This document shows, piece by piece, positions 32,931-46,400 of a stretch of 64,000 nucleotides of DNA. Below the pieces are notes generated by a model. That model did no database searches. It had not been told where the DNA came from and was given only the letters and a program-made list of their open reading frames with translations. Both the position numbers and the translations under genes were made by a program. Numbering within the stretch: position 1 is the first letter of the stretch; each line of letters opens with the position of its first letter. Location: NCBI GenBank assembly GCA_036937835.1, contig CM072875.1, positions 15,823,001 through 15,887,000 of the forward strand, in the 5' to 3' direction. Source of the DNA: Pampus argenteus. Its lineage: Eukaryota > Chordata > Actinopteri > Scombriformes > Stromateidae.

Positions 32931-33120
32931 CCTTCTAACTGAAAAGACCGAATCGAAGTGACAGCTCAGGTAAAGTTTTGTATATTTTGTTGATGATTTC
33001 TTCTTCGTCGGATTTTTTGTTTGGGGCGGAGACAAACTGCAGATTCAGTGCTGCCACCAAGTGATTCTGATGACGCACTACACCCACATAGCGTCTCGAG
33101 CAATGTTTATTTTATTTTAT
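32931..33120 (-). promoter_or_regulatory. npc1: Putative NPC1 promoter and 5' UTR
   Basis: Sequence directly upstream of the NPC1 ATG. It contains a GC-box-like ggggcgg (33023-33029) and a CRE-like tgacgca (33071-33077). No TATA box in a convincing position, as expected for a housekeeping gene. Assignment rests on position more than on motifs. Confidence 0.4.
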
Positions 33121-34747
33121 TTTTTTATTTTATGTATTAATAACTATATCTAATATCTAATATAAAATACAAATATTTTATATTAGACTTTAACACATAT
33201 TATGATAAATCATCATCAACCTACACCAAGACAGAGACCTGTATTCAGTGTTATGAAGGAATATTCATTTTTTTAAATAGGAAATAAAATTATTTTTTAA
33301 TATGAGGGACTTGCACAAAAGAAATCACATTAAAAAACAATGATTGATACAAAAAACATTAATATACCAACACATACACACACACACATACACACACACA
33401 CACACACACAAAAACATGTCCACAGTGCATTACTATTAGGTTAGGGTACATTTGCCTTAAAGGTAGACGTGTTCTTCCTTAATTAAAGGAGACAGTTTAT
33501 TCCACTCCACAGGATCAGCATAGAGGAAGAAAATCTTGCCCAGTTTAGACTTGAATTTATTATGTTTGCTACACTGACTCTGTTGTTACGACTATGAACT
33601 TCCCCAACCTTGTTGAAATACTGTGGAGAAGCAGCTAGATCAGTCATGTAAAATTCTATAAACTATAGCCAATTTAACTTAATATTTTATTATATTTTTA
33701 TGCCAAAGTTAGAAAAATATCTCTGTATTTGTGTTGTTTGTCTTTACTCTTATTTTTGATTTGAAGTGGACAGGGCTGCAATGGAAAAAGGGAATTTCAT
33801 GAATTTCTGTGCATCAAAACTTCAATATTAATAATATAATATAACATTATCAAACATATTTTGTCATTGTTCCTATGTATAATCTTTATGGAATTGTATC
33901 ACAAGATTCACAACTAATAACATTAGGAAATGTTTGAAAAATATACTGTTTGGTTTCAACAATTTTGCTAAAAATAATTTAAAAAAATGATTTAACTAAT
34001 TCAGTAATAATATTGGGAAATAAAATATCAGTATTATTACTCATTAATAAACTGACTCTACCTGGTCTCTGTTATTAATAATGATATGTTGCTTTTTTAT
34101 TTGGAAACTGTCAATAAAATTAGATCAAACCACATCCAAACTCCAAAAATTCCTTGGTTTAACCATAACCTACAATATTAACAGTTTTAAGTTAATTTCA
34201 TGGATTTCATGTGAATATTTCGGTTTCAACAATGTTTCTGTCCCAAACACAGCAGACAGCAGGAATTAGAAACCCACTGCATAGTTGATTTAATGACTCA
34301 ATTTCCTTCTACTGAAAAGGATCCTTAGTTAGGACATAAGCCCCTCAGTATAGTATGCTGTAAATCCAAGCCTGCCTTTGATTTATTAAGATAAAATGTA
34401 ATTGATTTAATCTATACACGTCATATTATACATTACGTATACAATGAACTGTCTTTTTTGGTTCCTTTACGCTTAATCAAGCTTTCATTTTATCAGTCGC
34501 TCACCAAACAGATATGTGGATTCCAATCAGTTTTACTAATACAACGGAGCATTAGGGTGGATGCAGCTCTCATTCAGTTGCTTATCTGCTAAAGGCACTT
34601 CATCAAATTGCAATGCTGCAGGCATCCAGATGAAAGACTGAGTGGATGAGTGAATCATCCTCGTTTGAAGAGAACAGGGGCTTTGTGTCCCTCCTGTAAA
34701 TGGCCCTTTACTTATCAAAGCTGTGGAAACAACAAAAACACACACCA
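33121..34747. other. Intergenic spacer, NPC1-EGFR
   Basis: AT-rich sequence with a CA microsatellite (33371-33410) and no recognisable coding segment on either strand. Confidence 0.6.
33371..33410. repeat. CA microsatellite upstream of NPC1
   Basis: Interrupted (CA)n of 40 bases, about 440 bases upstream of the NPC1 start codon. Confidence 0.9.
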
Positions 34748-35584
34748 TTTATTTCCATAGTAAAAAAAGAAAAAAGATTTATTCATATTCACCTTTGAAT
34801 GAAATAATCATAATTCAGGAATAAGTGCATGTTCATGTATGATGTGGCAAAACAAAGTATTGATAGTATAAATTATAGGTGACTATTTTTTGGGGGGTAT
34901 ATTACAACATAAATCACTATCTGTACATGTACCTGTCTAAAATATGCAAAAGTAGGCTTACAGGTTGCTACAATAGTATATTCCTTTAAAACTAGGAATA
35001 ATATTAGCAAAGTTAATGCCCTTGCTGTACAAGAAGTTTAGATACGGTGTCAACAACCTGTGTCTATACAGTCTATACTTTGGTTTAAAAAAAAAAAAAA
35101 AAAGACAAGCATGGATATATTAGACCACACACACACATCAGAAAGATGTTATATTGAGTCATTCAAATAGTCTCTTAAAACACATCACGTTTACAGAGAA
35201 AGTACTACTTTTATTTATGAATTCAAACAAGTTACTCACATGGGCTAAGATGGGCTAAGGTTTTTTTTTGTTTTTTTGTTTTTTTAAAAAAAACGGTGAC
35301 ATAAAACATAAAGATAGTGAAAACTCTATGAGAACGCATATGGAAATGGTGGTTATTAAATTTGTTTTTGCTGTGAAGTCAATATGCTCCTTAGTAAAAA
35401 CCTGATCAGCTCTTTGTGCAGACAGAAGATACCATCTGTGGGTAGGTATATAAGAAAAGGGCCAGAAACGAGCTTCCTGGATACACACACACTTATGTGC
35501 TACTTTGATATAGACCTCAGAGTTAAGCTATCTTTGTGGGTCCAAAAAAATGAACTCTGGGCTACAAGAGTGCTACAGGTTTCG

Positions 35585-35619
<35 letters not shown>

Positions 35620-36598
35620 AAATCCAGCAGCATCAATATGAGCACAATCACATTTGCCATATTTACCATTACATTACCCACGTACAGTATATAGGTAGTG
35701 TGACACATGTGGGGGGCAGCAAATCTAAACTGTTTTAGAGCATAAAGATAATCTATTTAAACCATGTATTCCCCTTTAAACTGGCTATACATTCTGCACA
35801 TTGTAATATCTTGTTTCCTCGCTGACTCATCCTTCAGGAAAGAGTGCCGTCAGGCCGTCAAGCCGCCATTGTACCCTGAAGAACTCCTCTTTTATCTCCT
35901 TGACTTCACCATAGGACTTCACCACAGGATAATGTCCACATTGGCATTAGGTGCACCGCTCTGTGAACATCATAGCCGTCCAACCCTTTCAATTCCAACT
36001 TATCAATACTGTTTAGCCATTGTGTCTTGACTGTGTGATTCTATAACCCATGTACCTTAAGTTGTGTTTTCGGGTAAAGCTGCCAGTTTCTGTTCTTTGC
36101 TGTAGAGCTTTTGCCTCCTGCGAACATGGAGGCGTTTGTGTCCTTTCAATAGTGTTTCTCCTCGTTCAGATCGCAGCATTTTGTGCACAACATTTAGAGA
36201 TATTTTCACTTTATGAACCATCTTTACTTTCTGTTACCACATTTGGATGAAGTTCATCTTGTCCAGCAACTCTCAGGTCAACTAAGTCATTTAGTAAAAG
36301 ACAGTTTTGTCCCAATATTCATGAAATTATCTGTAGTTTGTAGTTTGGTTGTAAAGAAAAAAATCACTTTGGGATTGAGAGGAGTGTTGCGTGACAAGTA
36401 TGACTGCATGCAAGCAACACGGAAAGCTGCACAAAGTGTCACCTGACTCCTTACAATAAGAATATGACATGATAATTGATGGTACCACTTAACTATATTG
36501 TCCCAGTCAAGATATCAATGTCCTTAATGGAACAGGAAACAGTCTCTTACGTACTGTCTGTTTGTAGGTCCACATAAAATAAAAAAAACCCCAAGTCC
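34748..36598 (-). other. egfr: EGFR 3' UTR (approximate extent)
   Basis: Non-coding sequence after the EGFR stop. Minus-strand AATAAA hexamers occur at 35210-35215, 34778-34783 and 34748-34753. Any of them could end the transcript. An (AAC)n run lies at 35585-35619. Confidence 0.4.
35585..35619. repeat. AAC trinucleotide repeat
   Basis: About twelve AAC units, probably inside the EGFR 3' UTR (GTT units in the transcript). Confidence 0.9.
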
Positions 36599-36942
36599 TC
36601 AGTCTGGGCCCAGATATTCTGTGTTCTCTGCCGCTGGGATGTGGCCGTTTGTATGGGTCTTGAAGGTGGGAGTGAAGTCTTGTTGGTAGTCGGGGTTGTC
36701 TATGCTGTTCTGGGGCTGGTATTTCTGAAAGCTGTGGACCATGCCGTTGGATGTGAGTGGGAGGGTGGCGTGCGATGAGACCTCGTTGAGATACTCGGGT
36801 CCATTAGCCTCTTTCTTAAAGCAGTTCAGGTACTCGGTCTCTGTGTCGTCTGAAGAGATGGTGGGAAGGAGGGTGCGAGGCGGACCAGGGTGCTGGTATA
36901 TGGGATTCATCATGTCTGAGACTCCATTCTGGTTCATGTAGT
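36599..36942 (-). CDS. egfr: EGFR exon 28 (C-terminal tail)
   Basis: 344 bp. Reads DYMNQNGVSDMMNPIYQHPG, EYLNEVSSHATLPLTSNGM, SIDNPDYQQDFTPTFKT, and ends AAENTEYLGPD with TGA at 36599-36601. DYMNQ is a GRB2 site. The protein stops four residues after the last tyrosine, so the human tail end is missing. Confidence 0.95.
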
Positions 36943-39900
36943 CTGTGAGAAAGACAGTCACAGTATTATAATAGTAACATTTTTAAATCCATAAGTTTGG
37001 AGATTTAATTCCAACCTTGTACTCCACCAATTCTTCACATTAAAAAGTTCATATGCTTGTCTGTGTCTCTGGAGGAGATTTCTGAAGTCTACTGGTGATA
37101 TCACCAGAGATATCTAGCCCTGGCTGCGGAGAAAAACTTTTTTTTTTTGGACAGTGGACAAGAAGTGGACATTTACTGGGAAAGTTTGAGCTATAAAACG
37201 CTTTCAGGATGCATTATAGTTGTAAAGAGGGACTGTTGAAAACTGCTTAAAACTTTTTCTTTGTGGCGCATTCAAGGAAGCTGTTTGCAGTCAAAAAGAG
37301 TTTTATAGAGATTTTAAAAAAAAAAATCTAAATCATCCGTAAAAAAGGAAACGGACAATTAAGATTTAGTAGTTTGTTGAACTAAAAGGTTGGCATTTAT
37401 TCAGCAGCTGACTGATATTAAAGTTTCCATGAAGGATAAAAACCAAAAAAAAAACAGCTGTTATATACTTATATTTTTATATCCTCTATTAAAGAAACCT
37501 GGATTAAAGATTTATGCAGTTATTGTACCGTAAAAGGCATAATAACAATATACTTTTGCCCACTAGATGTCCCCCTTATTTGTTGAATCAAATAGAGGGA
37601 CCAAGGCAGAGCTCTGTCAAGATTTACTTGAGTGACAGAAAAAAGTTTAAAAAAAAGTAGAGCCTCTGAAAGGTTTTAAGGTTGAAGGACACTTGCCTGG
37701 AGCTGGCTGGAAGGCATCGTCTAAAGATTTGTCTGTGGGGTCAGGAATATACCGAAGAACCATGCTTCCATCTCTGCTCGGGAATCCATTCTGTAAGAAA
37801 TAACAGAGGCTTTTACGGCTGTTTGCTCTCTCTGAAACTATTTTCTGCGTGTGTTTATGAAAGGATTATGATTTTCTTACCAATAAGGCATTTCTGCCAT
37901 GACACTTTCCAATACTACTGTTGAGGCTCTGCCAAGCACATAAAGCAAAGTTTGTTAATATCTCCACAGCGAATGCTATGCAGAAAATAGCGTTTTACAG
38001 AGCTGTAACACATTCGAATAGGTCTCTATTCACCATAATGCAAGCACTAAGAAATGGTTTAACACAGTCAAACAGGCTATTTCAGCAATGCATGACAGAA
38101 AGTTGGTCTGCTGTCCTCCATTTTTTGGATTTTGAAATCTTTTATTTTGTTATTTTTGTTATATTTCACTTTGGTTGTCTTTGATTCTGACTTCCTGCTT
38201 TTATTTATGTTTTTTTTTTTATATATAAGTGTGTATTTGTTTTAGTCATTGTGATTTATTCTAAAGCATCTCAGTGGACAATAGGTTCCTTTTGAATAGT
38301 GATAGTATGTGTTTTTAGCTATCATCACAGTACATGCTGATGAGGATCGAAATAAACGGCCACCGAGCGGATTCATATTCATTGAAGCAATCTGACAGGC
38401 TTTGTTGTGTCCGTCGGACTCACACAGTGTGAATGGTGTTAAACCATGGAAACCGAGCAAATAAAGAGAACAGAGTGACAGCTGCGGCGATGCAATTACT
38501 TTCAACAAGAAAAGGAAATTAAACATGCTGAAAGCGCAGCCATCTGTTAAAAATGCCCCAATGATGATATTACAAAAACAGGCTCGATCTGAGCTTTTTA
38601 CTGGACAAAACATTTGAAAGTTTGCATGGTTGTCTGCAAAGTTAATCAAACTTTCATATGAGCTAAGCAGGCTGTCAGTGCCGATTCCAGGTAGAAGAAG
38701 GCCAGAAACACACATGGCCTTCATTGAACCTGTGGTTGAAGAGTTTTTCATCAATCAAAAGGCACCTGGGAGGAAACGTGGGAGAGGGGATGATGATGAT
38801 GATGATGATGATGAGGCTGAGTGGGTAGGGATGAGAAAGACAAGAAATAGTCCCATTGGTGACCATTAAACATCATGCGGGCAACTGAGGTCAGAAGGGT
38901 TCAGACCAGGTATGACTTGACACTCAGATTCAAGTCAGTCTTCTGCTGTTTGAAGTGAAAGCTAATTACTTTAAGTTAAAAAAAATAGTTTTTATTTATT
39001 TCATTCTGATTCAGAAGATACTGATTTATGACTGATATCCCATTTCCACAGTGAAAACTGACTGCGTGTTGGTAAAGCGTGCACTGCCGGTGCGTGTGGT
39101 CTTATTTCTTTTTCAATTAATGCTATTTTTACAAGGAATCAGCTGTAATTCTTCTTTCGCTTGTTTGGATAAAGAAGATTTCCAGTGATGGGTGGTGGAT
39201 CTGGTGTGTGCGTCTGCAGCTGGCTGTTGAGTAAAGTAGCACACAACATTGTGTATTGCTTTGCATTCATATAAATGAGCTTACTGTGGAGTGCAGCAGT
39301 GGGGTGTGAGAGGTGCTCGGGCTGCTGAAGAAGCTATGTTGTGGCACCAGGTATTCATCTGCATCAACAGCGTCCTCCATGTCCTCCCCGCTGATCAGGC
39401 TGCGGTAGAATTTAGTGTCTGTGGGACTTGGCAAGTGCATGCAGTCGTCACCCTGAAACAGAAATAGAATTAGCCTGGTCAGCTTTGCGGATCCAGTAGG
39501 TCGCCGCAAATCATTAAAACAAACTGCAGATTTATGGGATTTAGTCCGAATGTGTGGTACCTGAATGACAAGATAACGAGAAGGATCCCGAGCCATTTTC
39601 GTAAACTCAGCTATTAGTTCTCGGAAACGAGGACGGCTATCTGCATCAATCATCCAACCTGGGCACACACACACACACATCAGTAGATATCATCATAACA
39701 CGAGAAGATAGAGGGACGTAACTATTATCTCTGGGGAAATGATTAGAAATTAGCCGCAGCAGCCTTAATAGTAAACTCAATGTCCTACCATGAAATTCAC
39801 TTTAGAACAGCAAACACAGATTGTTATGATAATGATTGTGTTATAAAGCACAGCATTCCACCAAGCTTACATTTCACCATGATCATATAGACGTCGATGG

Positions 39901-40374
39901 TACAGATCGGCGGTTGCGGCAGACGCTCTCCTTTCTCCAGGACGCCAGCTATCTCACTGGCTGGAATCCCATCATATGGTTTAGTCCCGAATGTCATCAG
40001 CTCCCAAACCGTAACACCTAGAGAAAAGGTATATATATATATGTCAGTCTGATGAGCTGTCATTCACTTTGTTTTTTCTTCCCATGAAAAAGGGAGGAAA
40101 TGAGAGTGACAGGATGCAAGCTTAGCAAATATCACTACAGTATCAAAATAGCTATGTTGACAAATTGGCTCCGCCCGCAGGAGTGGGAGTTAGCAGGATG
40201 CATCCTCCGAGTTGGAGGAACAGAGAAAAGGGGAAAAGGAGGAAAGGAAGCCTGTCACTTCTGCCAGGGTCTGCTGATAGTTTTGCCATATTGAGCGGAA
40301 GGCATAATCAAACCTCCAGGAAAAGAACATTTGGAAGCCGGCCCAGTCAAGAAAGCTGTTTGGTTTTTCTCTCT

Positions 40375-40416
<42 letters not shown>

Positions 40417-43400
40417 GCATCTGCGCATATGTGTGCTTCCCGAGCTGGAAGAAATGTTTATGTGGGTTGAGGCTACAAGCTCTCCTGACGTTATATTGTC
40501 CATCTGAGACTGCTGGTGTGTAGGTGTGTGCTACCTGTGTCCTGAAAAATCACAGATGCTAGCAAGATGTTCTCATTTTGTGTACTTACATTTTGACAAC
40601 TACATCCCGATTACATCCAAAAACAACGCTCAAGTCTCTCCGCTTCACTTGCTGTTAAAACACTTTATCTAGCAATGAATAAATATTTCTACAGTGAGAC
40701 TGTCACCAATATACTCTCGCAGGAGAGCAGAAACCCAGCTGTTTTACATATCTGAAGAAGGAAATCGAGCACAATCTGGGACACTACACGCAGGGTTCAT
40801 GCATCACTGACTCATATACATACACAACAGGCATTCACAACATGAAGCACAAGACTTACCATAACTCCATACATCACTCTGGTGTGTGTACGTCCTGTTC
40901 AGAATAGATTCAAGAGCCATCCATTTTATTGGTACCTGTGAAATATAAGTTGAAAAGTCAAACAATGTAGCAATTTTTGCATCTCAGACAGTAAAACATT
41001 TTCTTTTTTTTTTTTTTATATATTTTCCTCTGAGCATCACGGAAAACCAAAGATATATATTTTTTTATTTTGAGAAGACAAACTTGATTGTAGACTTTCC
41101 ATTGGACTCAGCTCTAAAAACACTGATAACTTAATTACATATAACATATGTTTAGAAATGTAAAATCTAAGCTATTTGTAGACTTGATGATATTTACAGT
41201 GGATGAAAAGCAATTCAGTGTCATCAGACAAGGTTCATTGTGATGTTTTCAGCACAAGTTTTAAGCCACAAGTGTCCTGTAATTTGAAACTGGCAGCACG
41301 TTCAAGTGTAGCAACTATAATGAATGAATGAAGGAAATCTGAAGCTGTAGCAGATGTTTTATCCAGATGTACTGGACAAAACAGACAATTGTATTGACAG
41401 TGTCAACATCTGTCTCTCTGGTGTGGTACAAAATACAATATAAATGGACTACAAATGATCAGTATCTTGATTATCAGTCAATATCATCAGTTTGGAAGAA
41501 ATGGTAAACCTCAAAATTTAACAAATATATTACGTGTAGGTCACCCTGTAGTTTCTCACAAACACATTTTTCTCTGAGAAAAAAATAGAGCTTAAAATTA
41601 CACAAAGTAACGTTGAACTTTGACATTTTTCTCAGAACTACGTTCACTGACAGGCACTATTTATACCGCATCATCTTATTTAAGATATGATCTAGAACAA
41701 AACTATGAATGCAAAAATAAAATCTTTCAGGACGTAATCTGTTAAACAAGCACTTTTTAAAAAAAAGATTACTAGGCTGGAAATACACAAATAAGAATGT
41801 GTATATTTAGGTCCCGAGCCGGTGAGGTGTGAGCTGTTTATTATTTTTATTAGTTATACTCTTCGGGAGGGGATTTCGATTTTGTGCCGAAAAAATATGT
41901 TTCACTTTTTGTCCTAGCAGCTTCAGGGCAATCAATGGCAATAAAACTAAAACACAAATTTTGTTGTGAGGTGATTATTAAACGTTAAACTTTCAACCAC
42001 CATACCCACTGCAAAACATCAAACATGGAGAGAGGAATGTTTTAAATTACAAACATGACAACTACAAGTCTATATTAATCTCCAGCTAACCTTTCCTCCA
42101 TCTGCATGGTACTCCTTCTCGTCTGCGTTCAGGAGCTTGGCCAGACCGAAGTCCGTGATCTTGACATGTTGAGGAGTCTTCACCAGGACGTTCCTGGCTG
42201 CTAAGTCACGGTGTACCAGGTGGCGCTCCTCCAGGTAATTCATACCCTTTTGTCAAACAAACAGGTTGTTACATAAGACCGGTGCTTTATTTCAGTAGCT
42301 GTCTGACATACAGTAGCTGGATTGAATTATGTCAAAACATGTAAACTTTGCTTGTTCAGACATGATAAAAGATCTCAAAATGCCAAAAAGTGTCATGAAA
42401 GCTACCGTAATGCATCTAATGTTAATGTTATAAGAAATAAACTACTATATATCTTTATTACTTAATTCTGCATACTGCAGATAAAAACAACAATTACATA
42501 AATGTCGGCATCTACTGAACAGACCCTACCATGTAACCCGATGCCTTCACGAGCTTTTCTCTCATACCTTTGCTATCTGCACACACCAGTTGAGCAGGTA
42601 TTGGGAGCCGATATTGTCCTTGTTCTCTTTGACGTAGTCCAGCAGGCAGCCGTAGGGCATCAGCTGGGTGACGAGCTGCACCGTGGAGGTAAGGCAGATG
42701 CCCAGCAGACGACACACATGGGGATGTTCAACGCTGGCCATCACATAAGCCTCCTAAAGAGAGCATGTAGTGATAAAGAAAGTTTATTTTTTTTTGTATC
42801 CACTGTTGGATATAAGTTTATTAGTAGCAGACGTGAGCTTGAGTGGAAAATCTCTGCTGTCAGAAAAGAAAAGTGACGCAAGAGAACAAAAACAGCAGGA
42901 TAATCCTCCACTGGCCACCAACAACAGGCTTCCAGTAAGGAGAACCATCACTTCAAACTAAGATTATGAGGAGTACATTATTGTATCCAAAATATCTATA
43001 TGCGTATCACATTATATCAGTAAATATCCACCTAAATGCTAGAAGCTCTGTAATTCTGACAGTCGGATGAAAATAGGGTTTCAAAGCACATTCAATTTAG
43101 TTTTTTTCCTTCAGAAGAGAGCCTCTGGCCTTAAGCCATAAAGTTCAGTCTACCACAATTTCCACATGTACAGTGAGTGACTGAGTAACAGGCCACAAAA
43201 AAAAAATCACAGGATTTGGATGCACATTCAGCCGTTTGCATAACGCAGTATGAACAAGCTGCTTTCTCAGTGTTTCTACAGGCTGCATTCCTTTCCAGAG
43301 CGCCTCGGCTTTGCATTACACACCAACGCCCACATACAACCCTCCAATGAATTAATCCCATTTCCCACAGCCCCAGGACAGTGTCACCGTGTAGAAATAT

Positions 43401-46400
43401 GACACATTCTCCATTACAAGAAGAAAAGAAAATAAGAAGTCATTACTTTCAAATAGTTGTTGCATGGGCTATGCATTACAGGATATATATTACAGCTAAA
43501 TTGACATCTGGCAGGCAATAATTGTCATCACCTTACAAATAAAGTCAAATAAATACATAACACTATATGTGTGTTTAAATGTTTAATCTTTAATATTATG
43601 CTGTGCAGTCTTCATGCCAGCAGCACATACTTTACTGAAGAAATACTGGGGAAGTAACACTCCAAATGAATAGCTGTTTTACTCCTGACACAGTATTACT
43701 GTAAACCCAAAGTCCAAAAAATGTACCACATAAATCAACGAACTCACATCCAAGATCTCTTTGTTTGCTTTTGGCGATGTGGCCTCTCTTAAAACCTTGA
43801 TGGCCACTGGGATCTTCACGTCCTCTCCCTCTGGAACCCACAGGCCCTGTATGGACACAAATACACCATTTCATAAGCTTTAATTACACCTGAATCACAA
43901 CCCATACTTTTTAGATGCAAAATATATGACGGGCTTATAAAAAAAAATGATACTGTTATACTGTTCAACACTAAATAAAGTAGTTAAAATTGGCTCCAAC
44001 CCAACAAGCTAAAACATTAAAATGCGGCTTATACCTTAATGCATCAGTACAAATAATATTCAACTGCAATAAGCACCTAAGTACATTTTGTTCCTAGTAT
44101 TTCCTATTCAAGTAAAATTATGAATGCAGGATTTAAACCAAATTCTAAAATTAAACCCTAAAACTAAACTAAAGCAAACTAAACTCTGTCCTCACTTCTC
44201 AAAAATGTCCTCACAGTCAAGGACTAAATTCAAAAGTGTCCTCACAAGGACAGGCATACAATACAAAATGTGTTGTTGTGCAATTTAAACCTAACCCTAC
44301 CCTTAACCTAAAACAAACTCTGAAAATAAATGTTCAACCTTGTGGGGACCAATGTTTTGTCCCCAGAAGGGAGGCGAGTCCCCATAATGTCAATGTGTAC
44401 AGATGTCCACATCGTGATTAATGCAAGTACACACACAGTAAAAGCACTGAAAATGAAAGTGGAGTCACTCATGCATGATCTTGCAAGTTAGAAATGCATC
44501 TTTTTAATTGAAAAATTGACAACAGATGTAGATGCACGAGAAAACACACACACACACACACGTGTTCGTTATATAGCCTTGGCACATACAATACAACAAC
44601 TTCAGTAAAGCTCAGCACTAGAGAGAAATTCTGACAACAAGGCATTCACGACAAAAACCTGAGTCATGTTATTTATTACCTTGTAAACTGTACCAAAAGC
44701 CCCTGAACCCAGCACTTTGATTTTCTTGAATTCTGGTTCCTTCAGAATCCGCAGCAGAGCCTGGTTCGGTGCTTCTCCACTTGGAGTCAGAGGTTCAACC
44801 AACTAGAAAAAATGTGGCTTAAATGTTTCAAAGCATCACAGTAGGAGACGAGAAAAGTAGAAACAAATCCCTACATCATTGATGTAACTCAGTTTCCTCA
44901 ACTTACCTCTCTCTCTTGGAGAAGTCTACGCATGGTCCTCTTCCTCTTGATGTGGCGTCGGCGTAGCAACACAAAGACAGACAGGCCTGCAACAAGGACA
45001 GCCAGCATACCTCCAACCACACCGGCCGCAATCATGGAGAGACCAGAAGCGCTGAAAGGACGGGTGAGAGATAATTTAAGTTAGAAAAACAGACCACATT
45101 TGTGAATTCAATCAACCAAGAGAGAGATGAAATCAGAATGTCTTTTTCAGGCAGAGTTGGCAACAACAACCAGTTATTTACTGACCTTTTTCTCTGGCAG
45201 CCTTCGAGACCTTTCCCGATGCACCTGTAAACAAATCAGTGCAAAGAATTTGATGTAAGTATAAATATCATCACTGCATATTCCCAGAGCCATCATAAGT
45301 CAATTGTTTTCCTATAAAGCTGAATGATCAGGAAAATGCTTTGCAGTCAGTGTCCATCAAAAATCACTAATGCAATAGTGCAATGCCCCAGTATGGTCCA
45401 CAACTTCTCTCCTAGATTGTCCTCATGTTGTAAGCCGACCTCACTCTGTGCCAACAGTAAAAAGACCCTTCTGGCTTGGAATAGATTTCTGCATCAACAT
45501 TACGACATGTAAATGTTTGCAACATGGTGAAAAAGTGTAATGCCAGTTCTCAGGTCAGCCAAACAATTATTTTTTACCCTCGAGTGCAGTTTTTGTGGCA
45601 TAGCTGGCACACTTTCATCTTATCTGCGTATTTCCACACAAGCGTGTCATCCTCCCCCGGCACGCCTTGGGGACAGTGAGGCACACAGAACAGTCCATCT
45701 CTGAAGTTGGCACACTTGGTGCAGTTTCCTGAACCCTGAAAGTAAAAAAACCAAAAAGAGACTCCTGCTGTTTACAACTGTCTTTGTAGTAGCAGTAAAT
45801 ATTATGTAAAGTGCACTGTCTCGTAAAGCTGCATCCATAGTTAAAGCCCAAACAACTCAGTAATCTAAGGGAAACTTTTGCAATCAAGCGCTGCACACCA
45901 CAACATCAAAGAGGTGCTTTTGAATTTGCCGTTTTCAATCAAAGATGGGATTATGGGTGTATAAAAGGAGATGAGGCAACTAGATCTCACAGCCACACCT
46001 CTTGTTCAAAACAAAACATGTCTTAAGGCTGCATTTCAGCATCTCATGCAGTGTAATAGTAAAAAATGATGAAGTTCACAAAGCTTTTTGGACAGTTTAG
46101 TTAATTTTTTTAAACGGATATTTGCAATAGTTTAGTTGTTGGTGGAACACATACAGGAGCACTGCAGGTCGCAGTCCCATTCATGCGCTGACACTCCGGG
46201 TGACACTCCATGCAGGTTTTATTCATGACTGCTTCTCGCGGCTCTCTGCGAAAACAATGACAAAGCCGACAGACTCTCAGACCCGCTGGCACACCTCATT
46301 TCAAATGGTTACATGTGAAGTGAAATTCCTGATCCCTTTTTTTTTGAGGGCAGAAGTTAAATTGTAAGCGCGTCGGGATTCAATGTTTGACAGAGATCTT

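Noticed and set aside
38242..38754. 170-codon minus-strand open frame in EGFR intron 25
   Set aside because: No family resemblance, no splice signals in phase with EGFR, and composition like the flanking intron. Probably chance.
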